Shown here: positions 17,265 through 27,128 of the stretch, piece by piece | How the letters are laid out: each line of letters starts with the position of its first letter | Position numbering within the stretch: position 1 is the stretch's first letter | The notes under the pieces: generated by a model | What the model saw: only the letters and a program-made list of their open reading frames with translations | Told to the model about the DNA's origin: nothing | Database searches by the model: none | DNA from: an uncultured Methanomethylovorans sp. | GTDB lineage: Archaea; Halobacteriota; Methanosarcinia; Methanosarcinales; Methanosarcinaceae | Assembly (NCBI RefSeq): GCF_963678545.1 | Contig: NZ_OY782870.1 | Location: 2,728,001-2,792,000, forward strand | Direction of reading: 5' to 3' | Length of the DNA: 64,000 nt | Position numbers and translations under genes: made by a program

Positions 17265-18098
17265 ATGAAAGTCATTAGCGTGGTCGGCTATAAGAAAACA
17301 GGTAAGACAACACTGGTCACACAGCTTGTAAAAAAACTTTCCGGCAGAGGAAAAGTCGGTACCGTAAAGCAGATGTGCCATCATCGGTTCAACCCGGAAA
17401 ATACCGATACAGGCAAACACTTTGATGCAGGAGCTGAAGCTGTGGCAGCCATAACAGAGAGTGAACTTGTGCTTGTGAAGCGCAACCCATCCCTCACCGA
17501 GTCTCTGAATGCTCTTGCTGACAGTGGCATGGATTTTGCCATAGTTGAAGGCGCTAAGACAAGCAGCCTTCCAAAAATCGTACTTGGCGAGCTTGATAAC
17601 ATCGATGAGGTAAAAAATGTAGTGGCTAAACTCCCTGCAAGAGGAGATTGGGACATCGATGCATTGGCTGAACTTGTGATACAGCAGGAAAACTGGGTCA
17701 CCCTCAATCTGCTCATAGAACAGGTAAAGCAGGACACTCGAATAAAACAGGCAGGTGGCATCGGCACATTCACAGGAATTGTCAGACAGTTATCTGAAGG
17801 GGTGGAAACAAAGGCGTTGCATTTTGAAAAATACGAAAAAATCGCTGAAGAAGCAATGCAGAAAATATGCAATGACTTGATGCAAAGAAAAGGAGTGCTA
17901 GACGTAAGGATGCACCACCGCACAGGTACAATCAGACCTGGAGAGGACATCGTATATATAGTCGTTGCCGCTGCCCACAGGCAGGAACTATTCACAGCTC
18001 TCACTGACGCCCTAGAAATGTTAAAATCAGAAGTACCCGTATGGAAGAAAGAACTGACACTTGAAGGCGATTTCTGGGTACATGACGTGGAAAAGTAA
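17265..18098 (+). CDS. MobB-MoaE fusion for molybdopterin cofactor synthesis
   Basis: The protein has 277 residues with two domains. Residues 1-110 form a MobB-like P-loop domain (GYKKTGKTT at 8-16, later FAIVEGAKTSSLPK), thought to assist nucleotide attachment to molybdopterin. Residues from about 140 to the end form MoaE, the large subunit of molybdopterin synthase: GGIGTFTGIVRQ, HFEKYEKIAEEAM, HHRTGTIRPGE and the conserved Lys region VPVWKKELT. The fusion supplies cofactor for the Mo/W enzyme encoded near 31 kb. The gene is divergent from radC. A truncated second copy lies at 19532-19709. Confidence 0.9.
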   Translation: MKVISVVGYKKTGKTTLVTQLVKKLSGRGKVGTVKQMCHHRFNPENTDTGKHFDAGAEAVAAITESELVLVKRNPSLTESLNALADSGMDFAIVEGAKTSSLPKIVLGELDNIDEVKNVVAKLPARGDWDIDALAELVIQQENWVTLNLLIEQVKQDTRIKQAGGIGTFTGIVRQLSEGVETKALHFEKYEKIAEEAMQKICNDLMQRKGVLDVRMHHRTGTIRPGEDIVYIVVAAAHRQELFTALTDALEMLKSEVPVWKKELTLEGDFWVHDVEK

Positions 18099-18142
18099 CA
18101 ATGTATTATTCATTACAAAATGTATCAAGAATACATCTTAGA

Positions 18143-18331
18143 CTACTCATTTAAGCATCGACAAATCATTGTCACTTTAGCATTCGGAAAACCAAGGTAA
18201 AACAACTTCTGCCCTACCACGGTGGTATCGGCCTGCATCAGCTTTTCGATCTTGACACCTTCCCGATATTGGGCGAAAACCGTATAGCAAACCGCCGAAA
18301 ATATGATTAAGATAGATAAAAATTTATTAAT
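18143..18331 (-). pseudogene. Truncated bacterial secreted protein, cupin-like N-terminal fragment
   Basis: Directly after the tauE stop on the same strand, a frame reads NKFLSILIIFSAVCYTVFAQ, a typical bacterial signal peptide ending in AQ, then EGVKIEKLMQADTTVVGQK, similar to the opening of small secreted cupin proteins. Its first codon is ATT where ATG would be expected. After NAKVTM the similarity stops and a TAG follows within nine codons, so the rest of the gene is missing. The left edge of the foreign segment therefore lies near 18167. The cupin identity is a guess from a short stretch; the signal peptide is clearer. Confidence 0.55.
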
Positions 18332-19105
18332 TTAAATATATTTAACCATCATATATGCGGCCACTCCGAGCAAAAAAACGGCATATATTTTTTTGAAAAA
18401 AGAAGCCGAAAGTTTGAGTGCCAATTTGGAGCCGAAAAACGTTCCAGCCACAATACCACCTGCCATCAATGCTGCATAAAGTAGGTTTAAATGTCCTTGT
18501 TCGGCATACACTATCACACTAGGCAATCCAACAGGCAATTGCAATGCTGCTAAAGAAGTTGCTGTTGCTGCTTTAGGATTGTAATGAAATAAGCTTATCA
18601 ACATCGGCACAATGATAATGCCTCCGCCTTTTCCAAACATACCGGCAATAACTCCGGCAAACAACCCCAACAAAATAAACATCCAAAAGGCATGTGGTTT
18701 ATGCTCCTTGAGCTCAAAGGACTCTTTTGTTATTCTCTTAAAAATCAATGATTGAACATTGAAATAACTTAATGCCACGTATAACAAAAAGATAGCATAC
18801 AATTTGGCCAATAAGCCAATATTTATGGCTAAAGCCAATTCTGCTCCGAAAAAAGAACCTGCAAACAGTCCCAACGAAATCCACAACGATTCCTTGATAT
18901 TAATGAGGCCAGCCTTATAATAAGTTACTACACCAAAAACACCCACTGGAAGCAACATTGCTCCCAACGAAGCAGCATTGGCGTCGAGCATAGACATGCC
19001 GAAAACGGCAATCAAAATAGGAACCATTACTATCCCACCGCCAATACCAAACAGACCGGACATAACTCCGGCCAACAACCCCACCAGTAATACTCCAATT
19101 TCCAT
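18332..19105 (-). CDS. TauE/SafE family membrane transporter, probably acquired from bacteria
   Basis: This 257-residue protein contains two TauE repeats with their glycine signatures, GLFGIGGGIVMVPIL near the N-terminus and GMFGKGGGIIIVPML in the middle, and about eight membrane helices. The family exports sulfite, sulfoacetate or other organic anions. The ATG at 19105 begins at MEIGVLLVGLLAG; an upstream TTG is less likely. The gene is intact, unlike both neighbours, which are bacterial fragments on the same strand. Its codon choice (many TTG, GGC and GCT) differs from adjacent archaeal genes. It probably came with the foreign segment. Confidence 0.85.
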   Translation of the reverse strand: MEIGVLLVGLLAGVMSGLFGIGGGIVMVPILIAVFGMSMLDANAASLGAMLLPVGVFGVVTYYKAGLINIKESLWISLGLFAGSFFGAELALAINIGLLAKLYAIFLLYVALSYFNVQSLIFKRITKESFELKEHKPHAFWMFILLGLFAGVIAGMFGKGGGIIIVPMLISLFHYNPKAATATSLAALQLPVGLPSVIVYAEQGHLNLLYAALMAGGIVAGTFFGSKLALKLSASFFKKIYAVFLLGVAAYMMVKYI

Positions 19106-19150
19106 AGAAACTTCAGCACCTTTAGCCGTCTGAAAAACTTCAGGCAAGCA

Positions 19151-19402
19151 TTATTTAATAAGCTTGATAATCTCGTCTGCAATACGATTAGCTGAATTTT
19201 TTGAATTAGCTTCTTGATATTAATTGCCAACGACTGCAATTTAGCATCGTCTTTAATCAATTGTAATGCAGTCGGAATCAGATTTTGTTGCGACATATTT
19301 GGTAGACAAAGCCAAGGCATTTTTGGTTTGAGAATCTTGGCTCATATTTGGTGAAGGCACCAAAATAACCGGCTTTTTCAACAAAAGCTCAGTGGGTACG
19401 TT
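19151..19402 (-). pseudogene. murG: MurG C-terminal fragment with frameshifts (bacterial peptidoglycan gene)
   Basis: The minus strand encodes, in pieces, the C-terminal end of MurG, the UDP-GlcNAc transferase of peptidoglycan synthesis. One frame reads TELLLKKPVILVPSPN and QTKNALAL; a second reads TALQLIKDDAKLQSLAINIKK; a third closes with NSANRIADEIIKLIK and a TAA at 19153-19151. At least two indels separate the frames, so it cannot make protein. The SPNxxxxxQTKNA wording is that of Bacteroidetes-type MurG. Methanogens of this order have no murein, so the fragment must be foreign. Confidence 0.8.
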
Positions 19403-19455
19403 ATACCAACAAGAATATCATGCATCTTCAGCCCGTAATCGCCCATAATCTGCAA
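19403..19455 (-). pseudogene. Remnant of a second radC 5' end
   Basis: The bases CAACAAGAATATCATGCATC and those after them follow closely the start of intact radC (17083-17125), with about four of five positions conserved, and continue into its upstream region to about 19520. Only the first dozen codons remain, so it is a dead fragment. It marks the right border of the foreign segment. Confidence 0.75.
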
Positions 19456-19531
19456 AACTAGTTCATACTATATAAATATTCTAAATTAGTTGAGTATAGA
19501 GTTAACGAAACATAATTGTCATCTGACCCAC

Positions 19532-19709
19532 CACACTGTACGAGAGATATTCAAAGACGGAGGAAAGGCCGGTATTGTGAAGCAGATATGCCATCATCAG
19601 TTCAACCCAGAAAACACCGATGCGCTGTAAAGGATAAAATCGGAAGTGCTTACGGAAAAAAGAGCTGACACTGGAAAGCGATTCCTGGGTGCACGACGTG
19701 GAAAAGTAA
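19532..19709 (+). pseudogene. Internally deleted second copy of the MobB-MoaE gene
   Basis: Two blocks are recognisable. The first (19532-19621) matches the MobB part just after the P-loop, including AAGCAGATATGCCATCATCA. The second (about 19622-19709) matches the last 30 codons of MoaE, ending GACGTGGAAAAGTAA exactly as in the intact gene. About 600 bases between them are deleted, and frames are disrupted. Similarity to the intact copy stops right after the stop codon. This proves a duplication of the radC/mobB-moaE region. Confidence 0.8.
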
Positions 19710-19733
19710 CACAAATTGATGAGGCTGCTAAAG

Positions 19734-20150
19734 TTATCTGTTCTTTAAACCCATTTTCCGATCAATATCCTCAGCCATGAATTCCAGTTCATCGAAGATA
19801 CGCTCCGAATCCTTTCTCATCTCCTGCACTGCGGCTTTGAGGCTACCGCCACGCAGGTAAAGTAATCTTTTCCTCCTGTAGATTATACCTGAATCTATCA
19901 GATTGCGCAGATGATGATTTACACGAGCCAACCTCACATCAAGATTGTCAGCTATGGATTCAGAGGTAACCCTATCTTCCTCGGCCAGCATCCGCAACAT
20001 ATCCATAACTATTTTTGTGGCAATGCTCTCAGTATCCCTGCCGGATGAAAGACCAAAGCTGTCACACAGCCATCTGATATCATCCTCAAGATTTTGATCC
20101 TTGGGTTTTTCAAGGCTAATCAGAACTATTTGCTGGTTCTGCAGGTTCAT
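19734..20150 (-). CDS. Winged-helix regulator divergent from groES-groEL
   Basis: The protein has 138 residues. The middle holds an ArsR/MarR-like winged helix (ESIADNLDVRLARVNHHLRN, then SGIIYRRKRLLYLRGGS) and the C-terminus a charged helix suited to dimer formation. The ATG at 20150 lies about 25 bases downstream of a TATA box (TTTATATATAG), so the message is probably leaderless. Its head-to-head position with groES-groEL suggests it controls the chaperonin genes, as divergent regulators often do, but no operator is proven. Binding-site partners are unknown. Confidence 0.75.
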   Translation of the reverse strand: MNLQNQQIVLISLEKPKDQNLEDDIRWLCDSFGLSSGRDTESIATKIVMDMLRMLAEEDRVTSESIADNLDVRLARVNHHLRNLIDSGIIYRRKRLLYLRGGSLKAAVQEMRKDSERIFDELEFMAEDIDRKMGLKNR

Positions 20151-20244
20151 AATAATGTGTATCGAAGAGTCTATATATAAAGTTTTCTTTGTTTTACACA
20201 TATCATCTCGATTAAACAAAGATTATACCTATAAAACGCATAAA

Positions 20245-20315
20245 TTTTATATATTAGAGTGAGGATATAGCTGTATGTAAGCTGGCTAAAAAGCCGGCAT
20301 ACTTTCATTGGAGGA
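20245..20315 (+). promoter_or_regulatory. groES promoter and 5' leader hairpin
   Basis: A TATA box (TTTTATATAT, 20245-20254) predicts a start near 20276. The leader then opens with a strong hairpin, GCTGGCT at 20281-20287 and AGCCGGC at 20292-20298 around AAAA, extended by GTAT (20273-20276) with ATAC (20299-20302). The ribosome binding site GGAGG follows at about 20311-20315. The stem sits at the very 5' end of the message and could stabilise it or respond to temperature. Confidence 0.6.
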
Positions 20316-20323
20316 TATCAGCA

Positions 20324-20599
20324 ATGATCATCAAACCGATTGGAGAAAGAGTATTAATAAAAGTGGTCAAACAGGCCGAAAAGACCGATAGCGGCATATA
20401 CCTGCCGGAGTCAGCCAAAGAAGAAAAGAAAGAAGGCGTTATTGTAGCTATAGGTACTTTTGAGGATGGACGTGACCTGCCTGTTAACAAAGGAGACCAT
20501 GTAATATATGGTGGTTACAAGAGCGACGAAATGGAACTCGATGGAGAGTTACATGTATTTGTCGACTTTAAAGATCTGCTTGCAGTAATCGAAAAATAA
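20324..20599 (+). CDS. groES: Co-chaperonin GroES (Hsp10)
   Basis: This 91-residue protein starts MIIKPIGERVLIKVVK, with the mobile loop region (EKTDSGIYLPESAKEEKK) that contacts GroEL, and the usual C-terminal strand. The length is that of bacterial GroES. It caps the GroEL ring and works with the gene 63 bases downstream. A strong ribosome binding site (GGAGGATATC) precedes the ATG. Bacterial-type GroES/EL coexist with the thermosome in Methanosarcinales, an old acquisition from bacteria. Confidence 0.96.
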   Translation: MIIKPIGERVLIKVVKQAEKTDSGIYLPESAKEEKKEGVIVAIGTFEDGRDLPVNKGDHVIYGGYKSDEMELDGELHVFVDFKDLLAVIEK

Positions 20600-20649
20600 G
20601 AGAAAAATAAGCATTACAAAGTAAGAGAAAATCATAGATGAAAGGATAA

Positions 20650-22272
<1,623 letters not shown>

Positions 22273-22438
22273 TCGCTTTTCTATATTGCCAAATGAAAAT
22301 ACTCATCGAGTAAGCATAGAGGAACATTTTTTACTGTACCTGCATTTGGGTGCATGGTCATGGCCTTAGAGTCATGACCGATTATCCTTATTTCATGCTG
22401 GTTTATGGCAGTCGTACAGCCAGTTTTCCATAGATGGG

Positions 22439-22546
22439 GATTTATATGGAAAAATAATATCAATTATTTAGTACAGCGAGTTGGACAGCGCTTATAAGAC
22501 AAATCAGAGTAATTGATTAGTGGGATAAAAAATAAAGGGGAAAAGT
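22439..22546 (+). promoter_or_regulatory. clpB promoter and leader
   Basis: A TATA-like element (GATTTATATGG, from about 22438) predicts a start near 22467, and a second one (CTTATAAG near 22494) is possible. The leader ends in AAAGGGGAAAAGT before the ATG. Upstream, between groEL and here, an inverted repeat GGTCATG (22356-22362) and CATGACC (22373-22379) is present; it may be a transcription end signal or operator for groEL or clpB. Confidence 0.5.
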
Positions 22547-25201
22547 ATGGATATGAATCGTTTCACTCAGAAAGCCCAGGAAGCAATTCAGGGCTCAACT
22601 ACAATCGCTGCGAGATACCATAACCAGCAGATAGATTGTGAACACCTGCTTCTAGCAATGCTGGAGCAAAGCGGAGGGTTAGTACCGACATTGTTGCAGA
22701 AGCTCGATGTAGAACCAGGCAGAATTACAGAGAAGCTGGAGGATAAGCTCGCAAGCCTGCCACAAGTATCCGGTCCAGGCGGAGAGCAGGTCTATATGAC
22801 CCAGACACTCAAGAGGGTGCTTGACTCTGCAAACAAGACTGCTGGCAAGATGCAGGATGAGTTCGTTAGTGTGGAACACCTGCTTATAGCAATCGCAGAA
22901 GAAAAAGATTCAGTAGCCGGAAAAATACTTGCAGGCGAGGGTATTACAAAGGACCGTCTGCTTGCTGCCATCAAGGAGATAAGAGGTGGCAGACGCATTA
23001 CCTCAGAGAATCCGGAAGATACGATGGAACCACTTAAGAAATATGGTATCGACTTTACCGAACTGGCATCCCAGGGCAAGCTTGATCCTGTGATCGGCAG
23101 AGAACAGGAAATAAGGCGCACTATAGAGATCCTGTCTCGCCGCAGGAAGAATAATCCAGTACTTATCGGCGAGGCTGGTGTGGGTAAGACAGCCATAGTC
23201 GAAGGCCTGGCACAACGTGTTGCAAAGAGAGATGTACCTGACGCCATGAAGGAGAAGCGTATAATTGCCCTGGATATGGGAGCGCTTATTGCAGGCGCTA
23301 AGTTCAGGGGCGAGTTTGAGGAGCGGCTTAAGGCTGTACTTAAGGAGGTAGCTGAGTCTGAAGGACAGATAATCCTGTTCATAGACGAACTGCACACCAT
23401 AGTAGGTGCAGGAGCTACAGAGGGTGCCATGGATGCAGGAAATCTGCTCAAGCCCATGCTGGCACGTGGCGAGCTGCATTGTATCGGTGCTACCACCCTG
23501 AACGAATACCGCAAGTATATCGAAAAGGATGCTGCCCTTGAACGCCGTTTCCTGCCTGTGCTAGTGGAACAGCCAACAGTTGAAGATACGATATCCATCC
23601 TACGTGGACTTAAGGAAAAGTACGAAGTGCACCACGGTGTACGTCTGAAGGATTCAGCCCTGGTTGCAGCTGCTGTTATGAGCCATAGGTACATAGCAGA
23701 TAGGTTCCTGCCTGACAAAGCCATAGATCTGGTAGATGAAGCTGCTGCAAAAAAGAGGACAGCTATAGATAGTAAGCCTGCGGAACTTGATGAGGCAGAC
23801 CGCAAGATTATGCAGCTTGAGATCGAAAAGGAAGCCCTCAAGAAAGAAAAGGATGAGGCATCCAAGGAACGCCTTGAAGATTTGGAAAAGGAACTTGCGG
23901 ATATCCGTGCAGAATCGGATGCCATGCGTGCAAGGTGGACCCAGGAGAAGGAAACGATAGCCAAGCTCAATTCTATCAAGCAGCAGATAGAAGACACAAA
24001 AGTGCAGCTTGAGCTCGCAGAGAACGATAACAACCTGGAACTTGCATCAAAACTAAAGTATGGCACACTAATTCCCCTGCAACACCAGTATGCTCAAGAA
24101 GAGGAAGCATTCAAGAAAACGCAGGATGAAATGTTGCTTAGTGAAGAAGTGGGTGAAGAAGATATTGCAGAGGTGGTTTCAGTCTGGACAAAGATCCCTG
24201 TCACCAGGCTTCTTGAAGGGCAGCGCGAGAAACTTGTGCATATCGAAGAGAACCTGCACAAGCGCATAATCGGACAGAAAGAAGCTGTAAGTGCAGTGGC
24301 TGATGCCGTGATCCGCGCTTATGCCGGTATTAAGGACCCAAGACGTCCCATTGGAAGTTTCATATTCCTGGGGCCTACAGGAGTAGGTAAGACCGAACTT
24401 GCCAAAGCTCTAGCAGCCGAACTGTTCGATGATGAGAACAACATAATCCGGATAGACATGTCCGAATACATGGAGAAGCATACCGTTGCCCGTATGATCG
24501 GTGCACCTCCCGGTTATATTGGTCATGATGAAGGCGGACAGCTCACAGAGGCTGTGAGGAGAAGACCATATGCAGTGGTACTCTTTGATGAGATAGAGAA
24601 GGCACATCCTGACGTGTTCAATATCATGTTGCAAATACTGGATGACGGCAGGCTGACAGATTCAAAGGGCAGAACAGTGGACTTTAAGAACACACTTGTG
24701 ATCATGACCTCGAACATCTTTGCAGGCGACATGACCAAACTTCTGGATGCCTCTGACGGCACCTACAGGCCTGAACAAGGAATGCCAGAAGTATCGCATA
24801 AGGATAGCAACAGATATGCACAATTGCAGGCAAGGGCACTCAGTGAATTGGGCAAGTACTTTAGACCCGAGTTCCTTAACCGTGTCGATGAGATAGCCAT
24901 ATTCCATGCCCTAAAAGCTAATGAGCTGGTGCATATAGTAGACCTTAAGGTTGCAGACTTGGTATCAAGACTTAAGGAAAAGAGGATACACCTGGAGATC
25001 ACAGATGAGGCAAAGCACTACCTCGGAAGAGTAGGGTACAGCGAAGTCTTTGGTGCCCGCCCACTTAAGCGTGTTATCCAGAATGAGGTTGAGACAAAGG
25101 TTGCCAAGCTCATAGTCTCTGGCAAGGTTACAGAAGGTTCAACTGTAGTAGTAAATGTGAAAGACAATCAGATAGTACTGAATGTTTCCCAGAAAGCTTG
25201 A
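22547..25201 (+). CDS. clpB: Disaggregase ClpB (Hsp104 family)
   Basis: This 884-residue protein shows all ClpB parts in order: the N-terminal repeat domain ([19 protein letters not shown]), AAA-1 with Walker [14 protein letters not shown] and Walker [10 protein letters not shown], the long charged coiled-coil middle domain (about residues 400-530), AAA-2 with Walker [15 protein letters not shown] and Walker [17 protein letters not shown], and the C-terminal substrate domain. It threads aggregated proteins with Hsp70 help. It is the third bacterial-type heat-shock gene in this block, following groES-groEL with its own promoter. Confidence 0.96.
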   Translation: MDMNRFTQKAQEAIQGSTTIAARYHNQQIDCEHLLLAMLEQSGGLVPTLLQKLDVEPGRITEKLEDKLASLPQVSGPGGEQVYMTQTLKRVLDSANKTAGKMQDEFVSVEHLLIAIAEEKDSVAGKILAGEGITKDRLLAAIKEIRGGRRITSENPEDTMEPLKKYGIDFTELASQGKLDPVIGREQEIRRTIEILSRRRKNNPVLIGEAGVGKTAIVEGLAQRVAKRDVPDAMKEKRIIALDMGALIAGAKFRGEFEERLKAVLKEVAESEGQIILFIDELHTIVGAGATEGAMDAGNLLKPMLARGELHCIGATTLNEYRKYIEKDAALERRFLPVLVEQPTVEDTISILRGLKEKYEVHHGVRLKDSALVAAAVMSHRYIADRFLPDKAIDLVDEAAAKKRTAIDSKPAELDEADRKIMQLEIEKEALKKEKDEASKERLEDLEKELADIRAESDAMRARWTQEKETIAKLNSIKQQIEDTKVQLELAENDNNLELASKLKYGTLIPLQHQYAQEEEAFKKTQDEMLLSEEVGEEDIAEVVSVWTKIPVTRLLEGQREKLVHIEENLHKRIIGQKEAVSAVADAVIRAYAGIKDPRRPIGSFIFLGPTGVGKTELAKALAAELFDDENNIIRIDMSEYMEKHTVARMIGAPPGYIGHDEGGQLTEAVRRRPYAVVLFDEIEKAHPDVFNIMLQILDDGRLTDSKGRTVDFKNTLVIMTSNIFAGDMTKLLDASDGTYRPEQGMPEVSHKDSNRYAQLQARALSELGKYFRPEFLNRVDEIAIFHALKANELVHIVDLKVADLVSRLKEKRIHLEITDEAKHYLGRVGYSEVFGARPLKRVIQNEVETKVAKLIVSGKVTEGSTVVVNVKDNQIVLNVSQKA

Positions 25202-25213
25202 GCTTTCGGGTCC

Positions 25214-25251
25214 GGCCATCGAGAAGACGGTGGCCAAAAAATTCTTTTTTA
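25214..25251 (+). terminator. Terminator hairpin after clpB
   Basis: GGCCATC (25214-25220) pairs with GGTGGCC (25229-25235) around an eight-base loop, seven pairs with one G-U, followed shortly by TTTTTT at 25245-25250. It starts 13 bases after the clpB stop and fits a transcription end signal. Confidence 0.65.
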
Positions 25252-25797
25252 GTTTTAGTAGCATTTTTATTTTGTAATTTACTTTACACTTTGACCATAC
25301 GGATTTGATTTAGCTATTTGATCTTTAAGGACAGCAAAATAAACAGGTTCGATTTAATATCATTTCATTTAGTCATTAAACATCCATGTTACGCAAATTG
25401 TTGTATATACACCAACTTTTTTGCATAAAAGAAAACTTGATTACAGTAGCAAGTAAACAAAATAGTTGAAGAAGAGAGAAGAAGACAAAACAGAAACTTA
25501 AACAAAAAGAAAGAGACAATTGATAGCGAATATTTAATTAAAATTGTTTAAGATGGCTTAACGGGAGATGACTTGTAAATAGATTGATGAAAGGAGCAAA
25601 TGAAAAATAATTTATATTAAATAATGGAAAATACTGTTAGAACCTATAAAGCTAGAGAGAACAAGAAACTTAAATATGCAGTTACACTTTTTGATTGTAA
25701 TAGATACCATAAAATCAAGATAATGTTTGGTACTATACCAACTTTCTAAGTACATTTATATACTTGAAGATAATACAATGTTACACCTGATCGGTAG
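25252..25797 (+). promoter_or_regulatory. Long AT-rich upstream region of the CobW-type operon
   Basis: About 550 bases without a convincing gene; the region 25450-25530 is purine-rich. A TATA box (CATTTATATACTT near 25752) predicts a start near 25780. The short leader can form CACCT (25784-25788) with AGGTG (25796-25800), which would hide the ribosome binding site AGGTGG used by the ATG at 25810. A 41-codon open frame at 25624-25749 lacks a ribosome binding site and is not called. Confidence 0.5.
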
Positions 25798-25809
25798 GTG
25801 GAATGTAAA

Positions 25810-27093
25810 ATGGATGCCATTGTAATTGGAGGATTTTTAGGAAGCGGGAAAACAACCACTGTTATAAACCTTGGAAAGTTTCTTGCTGAGAAAGGCCATA
25901 CTGTTGCGATCATAGTCAACGAGATCGGAGAAATAGGAATAGATGGAGACCTGATAAGTAAATATGGACTAGATACAAAAGAGATCACTAACGGCTGTAT
26001 CTGCTGTACATTAAAGATCAGTATGAAAAACACATTGATAGAGTTGCACAAATCTTACAACCCGGACTTTGTGATTATCGAACCTTCGGGTATCGCCTTC
26101 CCTAACATGATAAAGAAGGAAATCGAACTTATGAACCTGGGAGTAAGTGTAAAAGTATCCCCCCTTACAACGCTCATCGATGGAAGCAGGTTCAAGGCAA
26201 TTATGAAATCCGTGAAGACCTATGCAATAAGGCAAATAGAAGATGCAGATATCCTGGTAATAAACAAAGTAGACCTTATAGAACATCTGCAACTCCCAGT
26301 CCTTGAAGCATCTGTACAGCAATTGAACCAAAAGGCCAAAGTTATCAAAATGTCTTCAAAGCCAGAAGACCCTGGATTCAATGAGTTACTGAAAATGATC
26401 CTGCCTGAGGCAGTGATAATGGAAAATGCCAAGCCTGTTGCCGTACACAAACACGAAACAGAAACTCATGAGCACGAACACGATCATGAAGAACATGCTC
26501 ATCACGAACATGCTCACTATGATAGTGATTCTTCTGGGCTTGCATCTTATGCAAATGATTACAAAATCCTGGCAGAGAGCATCGATAGCGATATGGCAAA
26601 AGTGCTTGCAATGGACATTGCAGAGAGCGTAAAATCGGAAATAATAAAGTTCAGCCCGGAATTCGTCGGACATGTTAAAATGTTCCTTGAATCCCCTCAT
26701 GAAACTGTGAAGATCAGTATTACTGCATATTCGGAAAATCCACAGGTAAGTATTATTAAGACAACATCTGCAGTAGCTCCGAGATTTAAAATACTGACTG
26801 CTGTTTCCGGCATGGAAGAGGATAGCCTTGTACACCTGGTGGATGAAAGTGTAAAATCTGCATTTGAAAGGAAGAAAATCAAATCATTGAGACTGCATGA
26901 GCCACATGACCATGATCACCACCACGATCATCACGACCACGACCATCATGACCACGAACACCACCATGACCAGCATTCCCATGAAGAGAGAAGCAAAGCA
27001 GAGGATTATGATGACATATACGATCATGACCTAAAGAACAATGAGATTATACAGTGCGAATGCCTTGCAGACAAAGAAACCTGCAATGCATAA
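25810..27093 (+). CDS. CobW/G3E family GTPase with two His-rich metal-binding tracts
   Basis: The protein has 427 residues. The N-terminal G3E GTPase domain has Walker A GGFLGSGKTT, the signature metal site GCICCTL, EPSGIAFP and NKVD. A first His/Glu tract lies near residues 215-235, and a second, denser one near 360-390. Between them is a domain around FVGHVKMFLESPHETVKISI that also occurs in the next gene and is unlike the usual CobW C-terminal domain. G3E proteins deliver metals (Co, Zn, Ni) to target enzymes. The ATG at 25810 is preferred over the in-frame ATG at 25798 because AGGTGG precedes it at normal spacing. The metal and client are unknown. Confidence 0.85.
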   Translation: MDAIVIGGFLGSGKTTTVINLGKFLAEKGHTVAIIVNEIGEIGIDGDLISKYGLDTKEITNGCICCTLKISMKNTLIELHKSYNPDFVIIEPSGIAFPNMIKKEIELMNLGVSVKVSPLTTLIDGSRFKAIMKSVKTYAIRQIEDADILVINKVDLIEHLQLPVLEASVQQLNQKAKVIKMSSKPEDPGFNELLKMILPEAVIMENAKPVAVHKHETETHEHEHDHEEHAHHEHAHYDSDSSGLASYANDYKILAESIDSDMAKVLAMDIAESVKSEIIKFSPEFVGHVKMFLESPHETVKISITAYSENPQVSIIKTTSAVAPRFKILTAVSGMEEDSLVHLVDESVKSAFERKKIKSLRLHEPHDHDHHHDHHDHDHHDHEHHHDQHSHEERSKAEDYDDIYDHDLKNNEIIQCECLADKETCNA

Positions 27094-27128
27094 ACTTCCT
27101 CAGAGGGAGAATACTTTCGGAGGAGTAA

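Larger units (their letters stand above)
18168..19402. mobile_element. Foreign bacterial DNA segment inside an archaeal duplication
   Basis: About 1.2 kb holds three colinear minus-strand bacterial genes or fragments (murG end, tauE, secreted protein start). On its right it abuts a degenerate copy of the radC start, with a sharp change near 19402. On its left it follows the intact mobB-moaE gene. No transposase, terminal inverted repeat or target duplication is visible. The arrangement native copy, foreign DNA, second native copy is what single-crossover integration of a circle carrying a homologous region would leave; that mechanism is inference. Confidence 0.6.

Noticed and set aside
19532-19709. 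Second working MobB-MoaE gene
   Set aside because: Most of both domains is deleted and the frame is broken.
22356-22379. Inverted repeat GGTCATG/CATGACC as a small RNA or C/D box guide
   Set aside because: No promoter in place and no box motifs; more likely a stop signal or chance.
22547-24066. Long Ser-rich minus-strand frames opposite clpB and groEL
   Set aside because: They mirror the codon pattern of the real genes and have no start signals or motifs.
25624-25749. A 41-codon open frame (starts MENTVRTYKAREN) before the CobW-type operon
   Set aside because: No ribosome binding site, no recognisable motif, and its composition matches the surrounding AT-rich DNA.
26386-26835. Long open frames on the minus strand across the His-rich GTPase gene
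   Set aside because: They are antisense to a clear G3E GTPase and arise from its repetitive codons.
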